From Pseudomonas sp. LB-090624 (GTDB lineage: Bacteria > Pseudomonadota > Gammaproteobacteria > Pseudomonadales > Pseudomonadaceae): 64,000 nt of DNA. The notes beneath the pieces are model-generated. The model was not told the DNA's origin. It was given only the letters and a program-made list of their open reading frames with translations, and did not search any database. Below, piece by piece: positions 59,707 through 64,000 of the stretch. Within the stretch, counting starts at the first letter, position 1, and each line of letters opens with the position of its first letter. The DNA is taken from the NCBI RefSeq assembly GCF_003205205.1, contig NZ_QJRL01000017.1, positions 1-64,000 of the forward strand. The letters are read 5' to 3'. The translations under genes and the position numbers were made by a program.

Positions 59707-60705
59707 TTATCCGTGCGTGGCCTGGTAGATACGGAAGCCATCCGCCTCTTCGCGTACCTGGCAGTTGCCCAACGCCCCTTCGATCAGCGGCTGGTAGCGC
59801 AGGAAGCTATTGGCTACCAGGCGCATTTCGCCGCCTTTTTGCAGATGATCGGCCGATTTTTTCAGCAAGTTTTCCGAGGCCTGGTAGTTGGTGTGAACCC
59901 CGGTGTGGAACGGTGGGTTGCTCAGGATCAGGCTCAACCCGGTTGGCGCCGCGTCGATGCCGTCACCGCTGATCACCTCACCCTCCAGGCCATTGGCGGC
60001 CAATGTCAGGCGGCTGGCGGCCACGGCGAAGGCATCCACGTCCAACAGTGTCACCCGGTTTTGCGGGTAACGGCGTTTGACCGTTGCGCCCAGCACCCCG
60101 GCACCGCAGCCAAAGTCCAGCACGTGCCCGCTGGGCAGGCCATCCAGGTGCTTGAGCAGCAGCGCGGTGCCCCGGTCGAGGCGGCCGTGGCTGAACACCC
60201 CGGGCAGGCTGACCACTTGCAGCGGGCCGTCTTCCAGGGCCAACTCGAAGCGCTCGGCCAGGGTTTCCAGGGGCTTGGCCTCGGGCGCGTGTTCGACGGT
60301 CACCTGCCAGAGCTGGCAATGGCGGGCGCTGTCGAGCTTGCGCGGCTTGCCGAAGGCCTGCAACTGCTTGGCTGCGCCTTCGATACCGCCGCGCTTTTCT
60401 CCGACCAGGTACAGCTCACGGCCAGCCAGGCGCGCGGCCAGGGCATTGAGCAGGTAGGCTGCCAGCTCGCGGGATTTGGGCAGGAACAGCACGGCGCTGT
60501 CAAAAGCCGCAGCTGGAGGTGCCACCGCATAATGGCTGCGACCGGCGAAACGGCTGTCGAGCATGGCCTGATCGCCGGCATGCCAGGTCCAGGCCTGGGC
60601 CTGGGGCAACTGGCCGAGCAAGTCGTCGGCGGGGGCGCCAGCGAGCAGCAGCGGCCCCTGGAACAGCTCTGCCTGGCGGAGCAACACTTCACTGCGCGGG
60701 TCCAT
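59707..60705 (-). CDS. rsmC: 16S rRNA (guanine-N2)-methyltransferase RsmC
   Basis: A 332-residue enzyme that methylates G1207 of 16S rRNA. The N-terminal half is the RsmC pseudo-methyltransferase domain. The C-terminal half has the SAM motif VLDFGCGAGVLGATV near 195-209, LLDVDAFAVAASRLT, and the catalytic LSNPPFHTGVHTNY near 258-271. RlmG is similar, but the total length and domain order fit RsmC. The GDT1 gene with its riboswitch lies downstream on the same strand. Confidence 0.9.
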   Translation of the reverse strand: MDPRSEVLLRQAELFQGPLLLAGAPADDLLGQLPQAQAWTWHAGDQAMLDSRFAGRSHYAVAPPAAAFDSAVLFLPKSRELAAYLLNALAARLAGRELYLVGEKRGGIEGAAKQLQAFGKPRKLDSARHCQLWQVTVEHAPEAKPLETLAERFELALEDGPLQVVSLPGVFSHGRLDRGTALLLKHLDGLPSGHVLDFGCGAGVLGATVKRRYPQNRVTLLDVDAFAVAASRLTLAANGLEGEVISGDGIDAAPTGLSLILSNPPFHTGVHTNYQASENLLKKSADHLQKGGEMRLVANSFLRYQPLIEGALGNCQVREEADGFRIYQATHG

Positions 60706-60758
60706 GGACGACGCCTCCTGGAAAAAGTGGCGCAGTGTAGCAGAGGCAGGCGCTGGGC

Positions 60759-61724
60759 TCAGCTGACCACGCGGCGGGGCTGCCCGGCGAAGAAGCCCTG
60801 AGCGTTCTCGCTGAGCTGGCCGACGATGCGCTGGCGCGACTCCACTGCGCCCCAGGCGCTGTGTGGGGTGATGATCAGGCGTGGGATGCCGGGCTCGAGC
60901 AACGGGTTGCCATTGACCGGAGGCTCTACGCTCAATACATCGGTGGCGGCGCCGCCCAGGTGGCCGCTGCGCAGAGCGTCGGCCAGGGCCTGTTCATCGA
61001 TCAGGCCGCCACGGGCGGTGTTGACTACCAGCGCACCGGGTTTGAGCAGGGCCAGCTCGCGGGCACCGAGCATGTGCCGGGTGTGCTCGTTCAGCGGGCA
61101 ATGCAGGGTCAGCGCGTCGACTTGCGGCAGCAGCTCGGCCAGCGGCAGGCGGTCGGCGCGTTCCGGCCGGCCGGGGATCTGCCCGCTGAGCACGCGCATG
61201 CCGAACGCTTCGGCCAGCCGTGCCACCGCGCCGCCCAGCTCACCGTGGCCGAGCAGGCCAAGGGTCTTGCCCTCCAGCTCGACGATAGGGAAGTCCAGCA
61301 GGCAGAACTGGCTGGCCTTGGCCCACCGGCCTTCGGCCACCGCCTGGTTGTAGTCGCACAGCCGGGTGGCCAGCGCCAGTAACAGGGCCAGCGTGTGCTG
61401 GGCGACCGAGGGCGTGCCGTAGCCCTGGCAGTTGCACACGGTGATGCCCTGGGCGCGGGCGGCGGCCAGGTCGACATTGTTGGTGCCCGTGGCGGCCACC
61501 AGGATCAGCTTCAGTTGCGGGTTGGCGGCCAGCGTTGCGGCGTCGAGCATGACCTTGTTGCTGACCACGGCCACGGCGCCCTGCAGGCGTTCAGCCACTT
61601 GCTCGGGGCGGGTGGCGGCGAACAACTCGAACTCGTCGAACTGCTGCTGCAAGGGCGAGAGGTCGAGGTCGCCAAGGTCCAGGGACTGGTGATCGAGAAA
61701 CACGGCGCGACGCGGGCTGGGCAT
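60759..61724 (-). CDS. hprA: D-2-hydroxyacid dehydrogenase, glycerate dehydrogenase-like
   Basis: A 321-residue NAD-dependent D-2-hydroxyacid dehydrogenase. The nucleotide loop LGLLGHGELGGAVARLAEAFG lies near 147-167, then the catalytic Arg in NTARGG (about 235), Glu in DVLSVEPP and His in ITPHSAW. It probably reduces hydroxypyruvate or oxidises glycerate, but close relatives use other 2-hydroxy acids. The ATG at 61724 follows GGAGAG and was preferred to one 13 codons earlier. Confidence 0.9.
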   Translation of the reverse strand: MPSPRRAVFLDHQSLDLGDLDLSPLQQQFDEFELFAATRPEQVAERLQGAVAVVSNKVMLDAATLAANPQLKLILVAATGTNNVDLAAARAQGITVCNCQGYGTPSVAQHTLALLLALATRLCDYNQAVAEGRWAKASQFCLLDFPIVELEGKTLGLLGHGELGGAVARLAEAFGMRVLSGQIPGRPERADRLPLAELLPQVDALTLHCPLNEHTRHMLGARELALLKPGALVVNTARGGLIDEQALADALRSGHLGGAATDVLSVEPPVNGNPLLEPGIPRLIITPHSAWGAVESRQRIVGQLSENAQGFFAGQPRRVVS

Positions 61725-61916
61725 TGGGGCTCTCCGGAGGGCAGGGCGGAATGTCGGTGTCACGGCGCAGTGTCTAGCCCGCGGTTACCACACGTCAACG
61801 CCCGCCACTCATACCTTTGCCAGGCAAATCATTCCTTCGGCTGATTTAGCCGTCACATTGGCGAACTACAGTAAACCCCAGACTTGTCCGGCCCGCTTTT
61901 CAGAAAAGGGATACCC

Positions 61917-63599
61917 ATGTTGCAGACTCGCATCATCAAGCCCGCCGAGGGCGCCTACGCCTACCCATTGCTGATCAAGCGCCTGCTGATGTCTGGCAGC
62001 CGCTATGAAAAGACCCGTGAAATCGTCTACCGCGATCAGATTCGGCTCACTTATCCACAGCTCAACGAGCGCATCGCCCGCTTGGCCAACGTGCTGACCG
62101 AGGCCGGGGTCAAGGCCGGTGACACCGTGGCGGTGATGGACTGGGACAGCCACCGCTACCTGGAGTGTATGTTCGCCATCCCGATGATCGGTGCAGTGGT
62201 GCACACCATCAACGTACGCTTGTCGCCCGAGCAAATCCTCTACACCATGAACCATGCCGAAGACCGCGTGGTGCTGGTCAATAGTGACTTCGTCGGCCTC
62301 TACCAAGGCATTGCCGGGCAGTTGACCACCGTCGACAAGACCCTGCTGCTGACCGATGGCCCGGACAAAACTGCCGAGCTGCCCAACCTGGTCGGCGAAT
62401 ACGAGCAACTGCTGGCCGCCGCCAGCCCGCGCTACGACTTCCAGGACTTCGACGAAAACTCGGTGGCCACCACCTTCTACACCACCGGCACCACCGGCAA
62501 CCCCAAGGGTGTGTATTTCAGCCACCGGCAACTGGTGCTGCATACGTTGGCCGAAGCCTCGGTGACCGGCAGTATCGACAGCGTGCGCCTGTTGGGCAGT
62601 AATGATGTGTACATGCCGATCACGCCGATGTTCCACGTTCATGCCTGGGGCATCCCCTACGCCGCCACCATGCTTGGCATGAAGCAGGTCTACCCTGGCC
62701 GCTACGAGCCAGACATGCTGGTCAGGCTGTGGCGCGAAGAGAAGGTCACCTTCTCCCATTGTGTGCCGACCATCCTGCAAATGCTGCTCAACTGCCCGAA
62801 CGCCCAAGGCCAGGATTTCGCCGGCTGGAAAATCATCATCGGCGGCAGTTCGCTCAACCGTTCGCTGTACCAGGCTGCGCTGGCTCGCGGCATTCAGCTG
62901 ACCGCGGCGTATGGCATGTCCGAAACCTGCCCGCTGATTTCCGCCGCGCACCTGAACGACGAACTGCAGGCCGGGAGCGAGGACGAGCGCATCACGTACC
63001 GCATCAAGGCCGGTGTGCCGGTCCCGCTGGTCGAGGCAGCCATCGTCGACGGCGACGGCAACTTCCTGCCCGCCGATGGCGAAACCCAGGGCGAGCTGGT
63101 GCTACGAGCCCCTTGGCTGACCATGGGCTACTTCAAGGAGCCGGAAAAAAGCGAGGAGCTGTGGCAGGGCGGCTGGCTACACACCGGAGATGTCGCCACC
63201 CTCGACGGCATGGGCTACATCGACATCCGCGACCGCATCAAGGATGTGATCAAGACGGGAGGCGAGTGGATCTCCTCGCTCGACCTGGAAGACTTGATCA
63301 GCCGCCATCCTGCCGTGCGCGAAGTGGCGGTGGTGGGAGTGGCCGACCCGCAATGGGGTGAGCGGCCGTTTGCCCTGCTGGTGGTGCGCGATGGCCAGGC
63401 CATCGACGCCAAGGCATTGAAGGAACACCTCAAGCCATTTGTCGAGGAAGGTCACATCAACAAATGGGCAATTCCAAGCCAGATCGCCGTTGTTACTGAA
63501 ATTCCCAAGACCAGTGTCGGCAAGCTCGACAAGAAACGCATCCGCCAGGACATCGTCCAATGGCAGGCCAGCAACAGCGCGTTCCTGTCCACGCTGTGA
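61917..63599 (+). CDS. Fatty acyl-CoA synthetase (AMP-forming)
   Basis: A 560-residue adenylate-forming enzyme that activates fatty acids with ATP and CoA. The ATP loop FYTTGTTGNPKGVYFSH lies near 190-206, the YGMSETCP core near 340, GWLHTGDVATLD near 418, and the C-terminal lysine in PKTSVGKLDKKRIRQD near 535. Its overall pattern fits medium-chain acyl-CoA synthetases of pseudomonads. The ATG at 61917 was chosen at the homology start; an upstream ATG eleven codons earlier is open. Confidence 0.93.
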   Translation: MLQTRIIKPAEGAYAYPLLIKRLLMSGSRYEKTREIVYRDQIRLTYPQLNERIARLANVLTEAGVKAGDTVAVMDWDSHRYLECMFAIPMIGAVVHTINVRLSPEQILYTMNHAEDRVVLVNSDFVGLYQGIAGQLTTVDKTLLLTDGPDKTAELPNLVGEYEQLLAAASPRYDFQDFDENSVATTFYTTGTTGNPKGVYFSHRQLVLHTLAEASVTGSIDSVRLLGSNDVYMPITPMFHVHAWGIPYAATMLGMKQVYPGRYEPDMLVRLWREEKVTFSHCVPTILQMLLNCPNAQGQDFAGWKIIIGGSSLNRSLYQAALARGIQLTAAYGMSETCPLISAAHLNDELQAGSEDERITYRIKAGVPVPLVEAAIVDGDGNFLPADGETQGELVLRAPWLTMGYFKEPEKSEELWQGGWLHTGDVATLDGMGYIDIRDRIKDVIKTGGEWISSLDLEDLISRHPAVREVAVVGVADPQWGERPFALLVVRDGQAIDAKALKEHLKPFVEEGHINKWAIPSQIAVVTEIPKTSVGKLDKKRIRQDIVQWQASNSAFLSTL

Positions 63600-63820
63600 C
63601 CGCCATGCGGGTCGCGCACGTCGGAACGCGACCCGCATGCTAGAGGGTCTGGCGCCTTGCCAAATGGCGAAAATGCGCCATCCTAATGCACTGCCAACGC
63701 GCAAACGGAGCACATTTACAGCGAGTTGGCGGCATGGAGCGCAAATCACACTTTAGAGGGATCAAGCGCCTGTGCCTTGCTGGCTATAGTCGGGGCCAGG
63801 GGATTTTCAGGAATGGGGGA

Positions 63821-63847
63821 CGGCGACACGCGCAAGCCGTGTCGCCG
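63821..63847 (+). repeat. Hairpin upstream of the terminal gene
   Basis: Ten-base arms CGGCGACACG and CGTGTCGCCG with a seven-base loop, in the 332-base gap 63600-63931. It lies about 85 bases before the start of the next gene. No T-run follows. It could be a leader structure; I see no other gene or motif in this gap. Confidence 0.65.
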
Positions 63848-63931
63848 CAGGTCAAAGCCTGCAAACCGGTCGCTCGGGCCGTTCTTGAAAGGACTCACTG
63901 CCATAACAATAAAGTACATGGAGTAGCGTCG

Positions 63932-64000
63932 ATGAAATCTGCAAACCTGTTCTGGCGCCGGGCCAAGTTGCCCTTGGCGGTCAGCCTTGCTTCCACGCTC
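63932..64000 (+). CDS. Partial secreted protein cut by window edge
   Basis: The first 23 codons of a gene that continues past the window. The product begins MKSANLFWRRAKLPLAVSLAST, a signal peptide with an Arg-Arg pair before a hydrophobic core. GGAG lies 9-12 bases upstream. From gene order in P. putida I suspect a DUF1302 outer-membrane protein, but the visible residues cannot show this. Confidence 0.65.
   Translation, partial: MKSANLFWRRAKLPLAVSLASTL

Noticed and set aside
59523..59972. 149-codon plus-strand frame after the GDT1 gene
   Set aside because: It crosses the manganese riboswitch and the end of rsmC, both supported on the minus strand.

Overview
The window looks like chromosomal core DNA of a fluorescent Pseudomonas, most likely of the P. 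putida group. The reasons are high GC with strong third-position G/C bias, the conserved blocks prs-rplY-pth-ychF, lolB-ispE, hemA-prfA-prmC-moeB-murI and uraA-upp, and several Pseudomonas-specific small proteins. The gene order agrees with my memory of the P. putida KT2440 region near hemA; no search was run to confirm this. I see no prophage, insertion sequence, CRISPR array, rRNA operon or replication origin. Two tRNA genes are present: Met(CAU) and Gln(UUG).

Layout. 1-9.2 kb: a proline-rich conserved protein and rimI, an M15-type peptidase overlapping a LysR regulator tail to tail, a LysE exporter, tRNA-Met, an orphan FecR, two MFS transporters (one fosmidomycin-resistance-like), and an ECF sigma/FecR pair with no TonB receptor beside it. 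9.2-18.7 kb: alkylation repair (alkA, ada), a large MscS-type channel, a DUF3422 protein, a TacA-like antitoxin without a toxin, then an aldehyde dehydrogenase, an NCS1 permease and an NTF2-like protein. 18.9-25.8 kb: a forward run of polyphosphate kinase 2, a Kef-type antiporter, an AI-2E transporter and a three-gene efflux set (outer-membrane factor, HlyD adaptor, DUF2955 membrane protein). 25.8-34.5 kb, minus strand: a SulP permease, ychF-pth-rplY, prs, tRNA-Gln, ispE-lolB and a TPR lipoprotein. 34.5-35.0 kb: a repeat-rich, highly structured intergenic region. 35.0-40.4 kb: hemA-prfA-prmC-moeB-murI and a PagL-type lipid A deacylase.

40.4-47.6 kb is a probable blue-light regulon. A minus-strand operon (DUF523/DUF1722 protein, LitR/CarH-like MerR regulator, photolyase, atypical SDR), a minus-strand FAD oxidoreductase and a divergent epimerase-hemH pair surround three copies of a TGTACA-N12-TGTAYA type operator. 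Pairing photolyase with ferrochelatase under one light switch would link repair of photodamage with removal of photosensitising porphyrin.

47.6-64 kb holds nucleobase salvage (uraA-upp, hpt), a cupin, mqo, several small conserved proteins, an acyltransferase, a CPXCG/DUF2007/SRAP cluster, an M48 lipoprotein protease, rsmC, and a GDT1-family manganese exporter gene preceded by a clear yybP-ykoY riboswitch. It ends with a hydroxyacid dehydrogenase, an acyl-CoA synthetase and the first 23 codons of a secreted protein cut by the window edge.
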